DNA of 13,508 nt. Origin: a bacterium (lineage in GTDB: Bacteria; Verrucomicrobiota; Verrucomicrobiae; Limisphaerales; J093). The DNA is taken from the NCBI GenBank assembly GCA_021839785.1, contig JAKCAB010000610.1, positions 1 to 13,508 on the forward strand, written 5' to 3'. Shown here piece by piece: positions 1-6,762 of the stretch. Position 1 is the stretch's first letter. Each line of letters begins with the position of its first letter. The notes beneath the pieces were generated by a model. That model was not told the DNA's origin. It was given only the letters and a program-made list of their open reading frames with translations, and ran no database searches. The position numbers and the translations under genes were made by a program.

Positions 1-1
1 G

Positions 2-1342
2 GGCCGGCTGAGCGGCTTGATCGAACTGGCGGAGAAGGAGGTGTTCCGCACGCACTGGCAGCCCCCGCTGCGCCGCGTGGCGGAGTATTACCTCGATCGC
101 TTCCGCGCGTTGCGGCGGTTGTGGCTGGAGTGTGACCGCAACCTGGTCGGGGCGTTCCGGCGGCTGCAGGAAGCGCGGCGGATCGAGATCATTCCCTGCG
201 CCGCGACACACGCGGTGCTGCCCCTGCTGGCGGATCACCCGCCGTCGCTGCGCGGGCAGGTGCGGACCGCGCGCGACCAGTACCGCGCCGCCTTCGGCGT
301 GGACCCGACCGGCTTTTGGTTGCCGGAATGCGCCTACGACCCGGCGGTCGAACCCGCCTTGCTCGACGCGAACCTGCACTGGTTTGTGCTGGAGACGCAC
401 GGGTTGCTGAACGGCACCCCGCGCCCGCGTTACGGCGTGGCCGCGCCGGTCTTCACGCCGGGCGGTTTGGCGGCGTTTGCCCGCGACCCCGAGTCCGCGC
501 GCCAGGTCTGGAGCCGCCTGGGCGGATACCCGGGCGATCCGCATTTTCGCGATTTCTACCGCGACATCGGTTACGACCTCGATTTCGAGTACGTGCAACC
601 GTACCTGCCGGCGCCCAGGCAGCGGGGCTTCACCGGTTTCAAGTACTACCGCATCACCGGCGGGGCGGCCGGTGCGACGGAGATCTACGAGCGCGAGGCG
701 GCGGTGCGGGTGGCCCGCGCGCAGGCGCGGCACTTTTTCGAGGCTCGCCGGAACCACTTGAACCGGCTGGCGGAATTCATGGACCGGCCGCCGCTGCTGG
801 TGGCGCCTTACGATGCGGAATTGTTCGGCCATTGGTGGTACGAAGGACTGGAATTCCTCGACGCCTTCGTCCGCGAAGCGGCGGGGGCGACGGACACCTT
901 CACGTTGACCACGCCCACGGAGTACCTCCGTCAGTGCCAAACCCACCAACTGGTTCAACCGGTGGCTTCGACCTGGGGCGAGGACGGGCACCTCGGCGTC
1001 TGGTTGAACGAAAAAAACGAGTGGATCCGCCGGCATCTGGCGGTGGCCCAGGAGCGCATGCACGAACTGGCGGACCGCTGGCCGCCCGCCCCGGATTTGG
1101 AACGGCGGGCGCTGCAACAGGCCGCCCGCGAGTTGCTGCTGGCCCAGGCGAGCGACTGGCCGTTCATTCTGCATGCCGGCACCAGCCCCGGCTATGCGCG
1201 GCGGCGCTTGCGCGAACACATCCTGCGGTTCAGTTCGCTCTATCGCCAGTTGAAGGCCGGCTCGGTGGACGAGGCGTGGTTGAGCCAGACCGAGGCGCTG
1301 GACAACTTGTTTCCCAACGTCAACTACGAGCACTGGACGTAA
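2..1342 (+). CDS. GH57 1,4-alpha-glucan branching enzyme (5' partial)
   Basis: Glycogen branching enzyme of glycoside hydrolase family 57, which cuts an alpha-1,4 glucan and re-attaches the piece by an alpha-1,6 bond in the cytoplasm. The frame is open to the left edge, so the TTG at 17 is not a real start; about 80 N-terminal residues, including the first conserved HQP region, are missing. Numbering from the TTG codon, the conserved region with a histidine (IIPCAATHAVLPLL, 58-71) is followed by GFWLPECAY with the expected nucleophile Glu104. PYDAELFGHWWYEG holds the expected acid/base Asp266, and a WGEDGHLGVWLN region follows at about 322-333. The nucleophile-to-acid spacing (162 residues) is close to that in characterised archaeal branching enzymes, and the C-terminal helical domain is present. 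The assignment as a branching enzyme rather than an amylase rests on the WLPECAY and ELFGHWW style motifs. The next gene begins 108 bases downstream and is unrelated. Confidence 0.9.
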   Translation, partial: GRLSGLIELAEKEVFRTHWQPPLRRVAEYYLDRFRALRRLWLECDRNLVGAFRRLQEARRIEIIPCAATHAVLPLLADHPPSLRGQVRTARDQYRAAFGVDPTGFWLPECAYDPAVEPALLDANLHWFVLETHGLLNGTPRPRYGVAAPVFTPGGLAAFARDPESARQVWSRLGGYPGDPHFRDFYRDIGYDLDFEYVQPYLPAPRQRGFTGFKYYRITGGAAGATEIYEREAAVRVARAQARHFFEARRNHLNRLAEFMDRPPLLVAPYDAELFGHWWYEGLEFLDAFVREAAGATDTFTLTTPTEYLRQCQTHQLVQPVASTWGEDGHLGVWLNEKNEWIRRHLAVAQERMHELADRWPPAPDLERRALQQAARELLLAQASDWPFILHAGTSPGYARRRLREHILRFSSLYRQLKAGSVDEAWLSQTEALDNLFPNVNYEHWT

Positions 1343-1450
1343 CGCCCTTCGCGCTTGGGCGCAGGCCGGCTGCGGCCGTGCCGGAGATGCCCGAAGAAAA
1401 GCCTTGCCGGCTGGCGTGAAGCCGCTTATTGGCACGCAGACCTTGATGCT

Positions 1451-2206
1451 ATGAACAGCCCTCGTTTCCGATTGGCGACGCCGCTCCTCGCCTTGCTGTG
1501 TGTGCTAAGCCGGTTGCCTTGCGGGCAGGCCGCCGAACCGGCGGGCAAGGTGCGGGTGCTGCTGGTCACTGGCGGGCACGAATACGACACCAACCAGTTC
1601 CTTCAGGTCTTCCGCGACAACCCGGACATCGTCTTCACCCACGTTGCGCATCCCCAACCGCCCACCTGGCTCGCCGCCGACCCGGCGCGGCAATGGGACG
1701 TGCTGGTGCTTTACGATTTCTGGCAGGACATCGACGACACCGGCAAGTCGAACTTCCTCGCCCGGCTCCGCGAGGGCAAAGGCCTGGTGGTATTGCACCA
1801 CGCCATCGCCGATTACCAGAACTGGCCCGAGTACGAGCGCGTGATCGGCGCGCGGTACTATCTGGCCGACACGACACGCGACGGCGTGAAAAAGCTACGG
1901 TCGCTGTGGAAACACGACGTCGATTTTCACCTGCGCGTCGTCGCGTCCGAACATCCGGTCACGCGTGGCGTGAGCGACTTCGACATCCACGACGAGACTT
2001 ACAAGCTCTACGATGTCCACCCGGACGTGACCTTGCTGCTCAGCACCGACGCGCCCACCAACGAGCCGAATCTGGCGTGGGCCAAGACCTACGGCGCGGC
2101 GCGGGTCGTTTATCTCCAGCTCGGCCACGACCATCAGGCCTACGAAAATCCCAACTACCGCCGCCTGCTGGCCAACGCCATCCGGTGGACTGCGCGCCGG
2201 GAATGA
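1451..2206 (+). CDS. Secreted ThuA-like protein
   Basis: A 251-residue protein of the ThuA-like, class I glutamine-amidotransferase-fold family, often found in sugar-utilisation contexts; the biochemical role is not settled. I start it at the ATG at 1451 because the sequence that follows is a signal peptide: basic MNSPRFR, hydrophobic LATPLLALLCVLS, and a likely cleavage near GQAA at 25-28. The frame is open further upstream but that part has no coding look. Family features are visible: the first strand and turn VRVLLVTGGHEY (34-45), the GKGLVVLHHA strand near the middle, FDIHDETYKLY, and the C-terminal VVYLQLGHDHQAYENPNYRRLLANAIRW. Its stop overlaps the start of the DUF1638 gene (ATGA), so the two are probably co-translated. 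The protein is likely periplasmic. Confidence 0.85.
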   Translation: MNSPRFRLATPLLALLCVLSRLPCGQAAEPAGKVRVLLVTGGHEYDTNQFLQVFRDNPDIVFTHVAHPQPPTWLAADPARQWDVLVLYDFWQDIDDTGKSNFLARLREGKGLVVLHHAIADYQNWPEYERVIGARYYLADTTRDGVKKLRSLWKHDVDFHLRVVASEHPVTRGVSDFDIHDETYKLYDVHPDVTLLLSTDAPTNEPNLAWAKTYGAARVVYLQLGHDHQAYENPNYRRLLANAIRWTARRE

Positions 2207-3042
2207 CGGCTCCGCCCGACACCCCCGCCGTTTCCACTCACCGGCGGTTTCTGAAGGTCATCGCCTGCGAAATCGCCCTGCGGGAAATCTGTCACGCCGT
2301 CGCGCAGAGTCCGAGTCTGGTGGACCTCGAGTTTCTGCCGCAAGGTTTGCACGACACTCCGACCCGCGGCCGCGACGAAATCCAGCGTCGGCTCGACGCC
2401 GTGCCCGCCGGCAAATACGACGCGGTCCTCATCGGCTACGGCTTGTGCAGCAGCATTCTGAAGGACTTGTGCGCGCGGGACACGCGGCTGGTGATCCCGC
2501 GAGCCCATGACTGCATCACGTTTTTCCTCGGCTCGAAGGAGCGTTACCAGCAGTGCTTCACCGAGCGACCCGGGACTTACTACTTCACGGCGGGCTGGCT
2601 GGAGGTCCGCCAGCGACGGGACGGCGAGGGCACGGCGGGCCACGGCGGCTTCATGCCGGCGAATTCGGCGGCGGCGCTCCAACTCGATTACCAGCACTGG
2701 GTGGCCAAATACGGCGAAGACCAGGCGCGGTATCTCATGGAGGTGATGGCCGGCTGGAGCACGCGTTACACGCACGGCACGCTGATCGATTTCGATTTCA
2801 CCCGGCCGCTGCGTTGCCGCGAGGAAGTCGAGCGCGTTTGCCAGGAAAAGGGCTGGCAGTTCGAGGCCCTGGAGGGCGACCTCAGCCTGCTCCGGCGCTG
2901 GCTCAACGGGGACTGGACAGAGAACGATTTTCTGGTCGTGCCGCCGGGGAGGAGCGTCGTTCCCAGCTTCGACGAGGGTGTGATCGCCTGCTCGCGGATG
3001 TCGCCCGCCGACGGACACCAAGACCGGGCATCGACCGCGTAA
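2203..3042 (+). CDS. DUF1638 domain protein
   Basis: A 279-residue cytoplasmic protein with a full DUF1638 domain. Visible family hallmarks are ACEI (21-24), KYDAVLIGYGLCSS (71-84), LVIPRAHDCITFFLGSKERY (96-115), PGTYYFTAGWLE (123-134) and a C-terminal FLVVPPG. Three cysteines (22, 82, 104) sit in conserved-looking blocks together with His102, which would suit metal or cofactor binding; this is inference. In methanogenic archaea and anaerobic bacteria members of this family occur near corrinoid methyltransferase genes, but the reaction is unknown to me and no corrinoid gene is visible here. The start is the ATG that overlaps the stop of the ThuA-like gene by four bases; the open frame extends far upstream, but only antiparallel to the sense of the ThuA gene. 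Residues 265-279 look like a non-conserved tail. Confidence 0.85.
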   Translation: MTAPPDTPAVSTHRRFLKVIACEIALREICHAVAQSPSLVDLEFLPQGLHDTPTRGRDEIQRRLDAVPAGKYDAVLIGYGLCSSILKDLCARDTRLVIPRAHDCITFFLGSKERYQQCFTERPGTYYFTAGWLEVRQRRDGEGTAGHGGFMPANSAAALQLDYQHWVAKYGEDQARYLMEVMAGWSTRYTHGTLIDFDFTRPLRCREEVERVCQEKGWQFEALEGDLSLLRRWLNGDWTENDFLVVPPGRSVVPSFDEGVIACSRMSPADGHQDRASTA

Positions 3043-3316
3043 AATCGGAGTTCGCAGCCCGCCTCGGCCATCGCGGCAAGCGTATTCCCTTCCGCCGAAC
3101 GACAGCGCAGGGCCAGCAAACCTGTTCGCGCACAGACCTTTTTGTACGCCGATGGGCGTGGTGTCCGGGTCCAAAACCAGGAGTGCAACAGGTGCCAGCC
3201 AGCGACGATACGGGTCGCTGATGGTTCATTGCAGACGGTTCTGGACGAGTGACCGCAGAGCGTCAGGGAAGGGCGGAAACGTGCGTGCTGTCGCCAGGCA
3301 CAAAGTCGCCTGTGGC

Positions 3317-3335
3317 GTGCGGACGTCATCCGCAC
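3317..3335. other. Perfect 7-bp hairpin
   Basis: GTGCGGA and TCCGCAC pair perfectly around the loop CGTCA. A second hairpin with a 2-base bulge (arms 3292-3299 and 3308-3317) abuts it. The pair could end the upstream transcript or act as a protein-binding site. No T tract follows, so I do not call it a terminator. Confidence 0.4.
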
Positions 3336-3353
3336 CGCCGACTGAATATCGGG

Positions 3354-3381
3354 TTGGCATTTGACCGGGGCCGGCTAAAGT
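3354..3381 (+). promoter_or_regulatory. Possible sigma-70 promoter for the surface-modification operon
   Basis: TTGGCA at 3354-3359 and TAAAGT at 3376-3381 are separated by 16 bases and match the -35 and -10 consensus at 5/6 and 4/6 positions. A transcript would begin near 3388, giving a leader of about 60 bases before the ATG at 3450. The position fits, but such matches arise by chance often enough that confidence is low. Confidence 0.3.
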
Positions 3382-3388
3382 GTCGAGC

Positions 3389-3413
3389 GTTACGATTCCG
3401 TTACGAAAGTAAC
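3389..3413 (+). repeat. GTTACGA direct repeat with GAAA-loop hairpin
   Basis: GTTACGA occurs at 3389-3395 and again at 3400-3406, 11 bases apart, about one helical turn. The second copy also forms GTTAC-GAAA-GTAAC (3400-3413), a 5-bp stem with a GNRA-type tetraloop. It lies in the predicted leader of the downstream operon, so it may be a regulator site or an RNA stabilising element. Confidence 0.35.
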
Positions 3414-3449
3414 CAAGGTGTGACGGGAATCGGGAAAACTATTGATATC

Positions 3450-3647
3450 ATGCTTCTTGCTTACATCGACCCTGGGTCAGGCCTGCTGCTATGGCAGGGG
3501 ATTGTCGCGGCTTTCGTAGGGTTGCTTTTCTACCTGAGGCAGACCCGGAAGTGGATTGTTGGCCAGTTCCAAAGGGTTTTGGGTCGCGGGCCGAAAGCGG
3601 AAACCGTCAAGCAGAACCCCACACTCGATCGCCAACGGGCAGAATAA
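3450..3647 (+). CDS. Small membrane protein, IDPGSG type
   Basis: A 65-residue protein beginning MLLAYIDPGSGLLLWQ, followed by one hydrophobic segment (about residues 8-27, GSGLLLWQGIVAAFVGLLFY) and a basic cytoplasmic tail (LRQTRKWIVGQFQRVLGRG). Short proteins with a YIDPG-S/T-G-S/L opening and one membrane helix recur beside methyltransferases and membrane phosphatase/sulfatase-like genes in surface polysaccharide regions, from my memory of such clusters; their function is unknown. The frame is open upstream to 3249, but the residues before the ATG at 3450 look non-coding and the conserved block starts right after this Met. The stop overlaps the ATG of the next gene (TAATG), which argues for coupled translation. 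No strong ribosome binding site is visible. Confidence 0.75.
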   Translation: MLLAYIDPGSGLLLWQGIVAAFVGLLFYLRQTRKWIVGQFQRVLGRGPKAETVKQNPTLDRQRAE

Positions 3648-5092
3648 TGGCTGGACCGGTGTTCTCCTTCCGCGATCCGGCCGACGGCTGCGGCGTACTT
3701 GATGAGCGGGTCCTGCGTTTCGTAACCGGCGCCAACGTAGAGGAATTCCAGGCATTCCTGCAATCGTCGGTCAGCCGTGAGCTCGAACAACGGAAGCTGC
3801 TCGTCGCCACGCGTCCCCTGACCGAACCGGAAGTGGCCGAGCTTTCCTCTCAACCCGAGTGGGAGGCGTTTTTCGGGCGGCAGTCGGCCGCCCGTTTTTT
3901 TGAGCATGAGCGGATTCCCTTCCCCAGCTACCCGCACGAATGGCCGGCGGAAATGCTGTGGGAAGCAGCGCGGCTGACACTGGAGGTGGCCCAACGGACG
4001 CTGGCCGAGGGCTGGGGGTTGAAAGATGCCACGCCGCAGAACGTGCTGTTCCGCGGCAGCCTGCCGGTTTTCATCGACCTCCTCTCGTTCGAGCGGCGCC
4101 CGCCGACCGATCCGGTGTGGCGACCTTACGCGCAATTCGTGCGGACATTCGTGCTGCCTTTGCTGGCCCACCGGCTTTGGGGCACGCCGCTGTCGCAGGT
4201 GTTCTTGTCCCGCCGGGACGGGCTGGAACCCGAGGAGATTTACCGGTGGTGCCATCCGCTGACCCGCCTGTGGCCCACCGTGCTTTCGTTGGTTTGCCTG
4301 CCCAAGTGGCTGTCGGGTTCGGCCCGGCGGGAGGCGGCAGCGCTTTACCAACCGCGCGAGACCGAGCCGGAAAAGGCTCGGTTCATTGTCGAATCGCTGT
4401 TTGGCCGGCTGCAGAGAACCTTGAACCGACTAAAGCCGTGCCGCGCCCGTGAATCGGTTTGGAGCGACTACATGCAAACGCACTCCTACAGCGGCCCGGC
4501 GTTTGCCGCGAAGGAGCGCTTCGTCCGCGACGCCCTGGCGGAACTCAAACCGGCACGCGTGCTGGATGTGGGAGCCAACACCGGTCACTTCAGTGTCATG
4601 GCCGCGGAAGGCGGCGCGCGCGTCGTGGCGATCGACATCGACCCGGCTTGCGTGGGCGCGATCTGGCAACGGGCGCGCGCCGGCTCGCTGGATTTGCTGC
4701 CGCTGGTGGTGGATCTGGCCCGGCCCACCCCGGCGCTGGGTTGGCAGTATCGGGAGAGCGCGTCCTTCCTCGACCGGGCCCGCGGGGCCTCGGATTGCGT
4801 GCTCATGCTGGCGGTGCTGCATCACCTGTTGGTGACGGAACGTGTCCCGCTGGATGACGTGCTGGCGCTGGCGGCGGAACTCACCACCGACGCACTGGTC
4901 ATCGAGTTCGTGGCGCCGGCCGACGACATGTTCCGCCAGCTCACGCGTGGGCGGGAACACCTGCACGCTTCCTTGACGGCCGAGGTTTTCGAAGCCGCGG
5001 GCGCGAAGCGGTTCGCGGTGGTTCGCTCGGTGGCGCTGCCGGAAACGCATCGCCGCCTCTACCTTCTCCGCAAGCGCAACCGCTCCGCATGA
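3647..5092 (+). CDS. Kinase-motif / class I SAM methyltransferase fusion
   Basis: A 481-residue two-part protein. The C-terminal part (about 285-480) is a class I SAM-dependent methyltransferase: motif I VLDVGANTGHFSVMAA (305-320), the acidic end of strand 2 VVAIDIDP (326-333), and LMLAVLHHLL (386-395) at the motif IV position. The N-terminal part (about 85-200) contains GLKDATPQNVLFRGSLPVFIDLLSFE (124-149). The layout D127...N132...D144 resembles the catalytic loop and metal-binding aspartate of aminoglycoside-phosphotransferase/kinase folds, although no glycine-rich ATP loop is obvious. Start: the ATG at 3647 overlaps the stop of the small membrane protein; the longer frame upstream overlaps that gene and looks like its shadow. 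The stop overlaps the start of the membrane sulfatase-type gene. By context I infer methylation, perhaps with phosphorylation, of a surface glycan or its lipid carrier. The acceptor is unknown. Confidence 0.8.
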   Translation: MAGPVFSFRDPADGCGVLDERVLRFVTGANVEEFQAFLQSSVSRELEQRKLLVATRPLTEPEVAELSSQPEWEAFFGRQSAARFFEHERIPFPSYPHEWPAEMLWEAARLTLEVAQRTLAEGWGLKDATPQNVLFRGSLPVFIDLLSFERRPPTDPVWRPYAQFVRTFVLPLLAHRLWGTPLSQVFLSRRDGLEPEEIYRWCHPLTRLWPTVLSLVCLPKWLSGSARREAAALYQPRETEPEKARFIVESLFGRLQRTLNRLKPCRARESVWSDYMQTHSYSGPAFAAKERFVRDALAELKPARVLDVGANTGHFSVMAAEGGARVVAIDIDPACVGAIWQRARAGSLDLLPLVVDLARPTPALGWQYRESASFLDRARGASDCVLMLAVLHHLLVTERVPLDDVLALAAELTTDALVIEFVAPADDMFRQLTRGREHLHASLTAEVFEAAGAKRFAVVRSVALPETHRRLYLLRKRNRSA

Positions 5093-6696
5093 ATGCCCAC
5101 GGGCCAGCGCATGCGGTCGAGGCGGCTGTGCCCGTGCCGGGTAGTGGTTCGCGATTTGAACAATGGCTGAAGGACGCGGTTCTGGCAGTTTCACTGGCGA
5201 ATCTGATCCTCGCCAATGCCTGGTTCCCGATTCTGTTCGACAAGGGCCACGGTTATTTCAATGAGGTGAGAGTCGGGCTCCCGACGCTGCTCGCCCTGCT
5301 GGCCAACGCCGGTTGGCTGGCGCTCGGGTTCTGGCTGATTCTCCGCGTCTGGCACCGCACCCGGAACCGCGGGGTCCAATTCGCCATCCACCTGTTGTTT
5401 CTCGCTTTGTTGATTGTGCCCGCGGATTTCCTGCGGACCAGCATCCTGAAAATCCCCGATTACCGGGTGGTGGCCTTTCTGAAAGACCCAATTGGAGTCA
5501 CCCTGGCAGCCCTCGTTTTTCTGCTGGTTTTGTGGCAACACCCCCGGGCAGCGCGGGCAGCCGTCGCCGTTGTCGTTATTCTTGCCCCGTTGGCCTTGCT
5601 TACATTGGGTCATGCGATTCTGTTGCTCGTCGGCGTGCTGCATCTCAGGCATGCCGACTCGGATCCGGTTCTGGCAGCGCTCCAGCCAGCGCGGCCGGAC
5701 CTGCCGCGCGTGGTCTGGATCATCTTCGACGAAATGGATTACCGGCTGGCGTTCGAGCAGCGCCCGACCGGTGTCGCCTTGCCGAATTTCGATCAACTTC
5801 GGCACGAATCGCTGTTTACGACGAACGCCTACCCGCCGGGCGGCGCCACCCTGATCTCCATGCCCGCGCTGATCTCTGGAAAACAACTGGCGGGCGTGAC
5901 CGTGGCCGGTCCCTCGGAATTGTTGCTGGAGCCGAAGGAGGGGGAGCCAAAGGTCGATTGGAGGCGTTTGCCCTCCGTTTTTTCCTGCGCCCGGGAGTTG
6001 GGGGCAAACACGGCACTCGTCGGCTGGTACCATCCTTATTCACGTGTTCTGGCGGACTCCTTGAGTTACTGCGTGTGGTATCCCCACATGCCGTCCGAGC
6101 CGGCGCGGGGCCGCACTTTCGGCGCCACATTCGTGCGCGTACTGGCCACAACCTTGGGGACCGTGCATCTTCGCCGACTGTACATCGATCTGTGCCGGCG
6201 CAGCGAGCAGGAGGCGGAGGCATTGGCGGGGAATGCGGCTTACAATCTGATGCTTTTCCATCTGGCTCCACCGCACAAGCCGGGCGTTTACCTGCCGGCG
6301 GAACAATCGTTCACCGCCTTTGGTATTCCCAAGGTGAGGGGCTACTTCAACAATTTGATGCTGGCGGATCACCTGCTGGGAGTGATTCGGCGGAGTATTG
6401 CGCGCGCCGGTTTGCAGGACCGCACCTGGTTCGTGGTCAGCGCGGACCATTGGTGGCGCGAATCCGCGGTTTATGACGGGCGGGTGGATCGCCGGGTACC
6501 GTTCGTCGTGCATCCGCCGGGGAACTCCCAAGGGCTGGAGTTTGGGGCGATGATCAACACGGTCGCCACCCATGATCTGCTGCTGGCGATCCTGCGAGGT
6601 GAGGTTCGCAACCTTGTGAAAACGGCCCATTGGCTCGAACAGCGACGAATCACGGCCCCGCCGGATTACGGCTCGCAAGAGGAGCACGCGGAGTGA
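5089..6696 (+). CDS. Membrane-anchored sulfatase/phosphotransferase-type protein (alkaline phosphatase superfamily)
   Basis: A 535-residue protein with about five N-terminal membrane segments (roughly 28-50, 64-86, 96-116, 134-150, 156-184) and a soluble domain likely outside the cytoplasm. Alkaline-phosphatase-superfamily signs are a first metal aspartate in VVWIIFDEMDY (Asp214), the LPNFDQLRHESLFTTNAY block, LMLFHLAPPHKPGVYLP (388-404), SADHWW with metal Asp453 and His454, and RVPFVVHPPG. At the nucleophile position the sequence is GGATLISMPALISG: Thr254 stands where formylglycine sulfatases have Cys/Ser, and the usual arginine is Met. That favours a Thr-nucleophile phospho- or phosphoglycerol-type transferase or hydrolase over a true sulfatase. 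The topology recalls LtaS and EptA, but overall identity is not claimed. The start overlaps the methyltransferase stop (ATGA). By context it modifies a surface polymer. Confidence 0.82.
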   Translation: MNAHGPAHAVEAAVPVPGSGSRFEQWLKDAVLAVSLANLILANAWFPILFDKGHGYFNEVRVGLPTLLALLANAGWLALGFWLILRVWHRTRNRGVQFAIHLLFLALLIVPADFLRTSILKIPDYRVVAFLKDPIGVTLAALVFLLVLWQHPRAARAAVAVVVILAPLALLTLGHAILLLVGVLHLRHADSDPVLAALQPARPDLPRVVWIIFDEMDYRLAFEQRPTGVALPNFDQLRHESLFTTNAYPPGGATLISMPALISGKQLAGVTVAGPSELLLEPKEGEPKVDWRRLPSVFSCARELGANTALVGWYHPYSRVLADSLSYCVWYPHMPSEPARGRTFGATFVRVLATTLGTVHLRRLYIDLCRRSEQEAEALAGNAAYNLMLFHLAPPHKPGVYLPAEQSFTAFGIPKVRGYFNNLMLADHLLGVIRRSIARAGLQDRTWFVVSADHWWRESAVYDGRVDRRVPFVVHPPGNSQGLEFGAMINTVATHDLLLAILRGEVRNLVKTAHWLEQRRITAPPDYGSQEEHAE

Positions 6697-6762
6697 AACA
6701 AAGTCGTCGTGCCGGATGCGGGGCGGCGCCGCGATAAAGCCCGGCACGCCGGCGCAAGCGGC

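Larger units (their letters stand above)
3043..3449. other. Gene-free structured stretch
   Basis: About 400 bases with no convincing gene; the short frames here show no family resemblance. It holds a bulged hairpin at 3292-3317, a perfect 7-bp hairpin (GTGCGGA / TCCGCAC, 5-base loop) at 3317-3335, a possible sigma-70 promoter at 3354-3381, and a direct repeat with a GAAA-loop hairpin at 3389-3413. It separates the ThuA/DUF1638 pair from the surface-modification operon, so it probably contains the end of one transcript and the start of the next. No T-rich run follows the hairpins, so a standard intrinsic terminator is not shown. Confidence 0.5.

Noticed and set aside
2155..3174. 339-codon minus-strand open frame over the DUF1638 gene
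   Set aside because: Antisense shadow: the plus strand has clear DUF1638 motifs, and the antisense product is low-complexity, arginine-rich and unrecognised.
5191..6033. 280-codon minus-strand open frame over the membrane enzyme gene
   Set aside because: The plus strand encodes membrane helices and a metal site; the antisense product is glutamine-rich as expected from the complement of hydrophobic codons.
6697..6762. Possible bidirectional terminator between the membrane enzyme and lipoprotein genes
   Set aside because: Only short GC-rich complementarity and no T tract; nothing beyond base composition.
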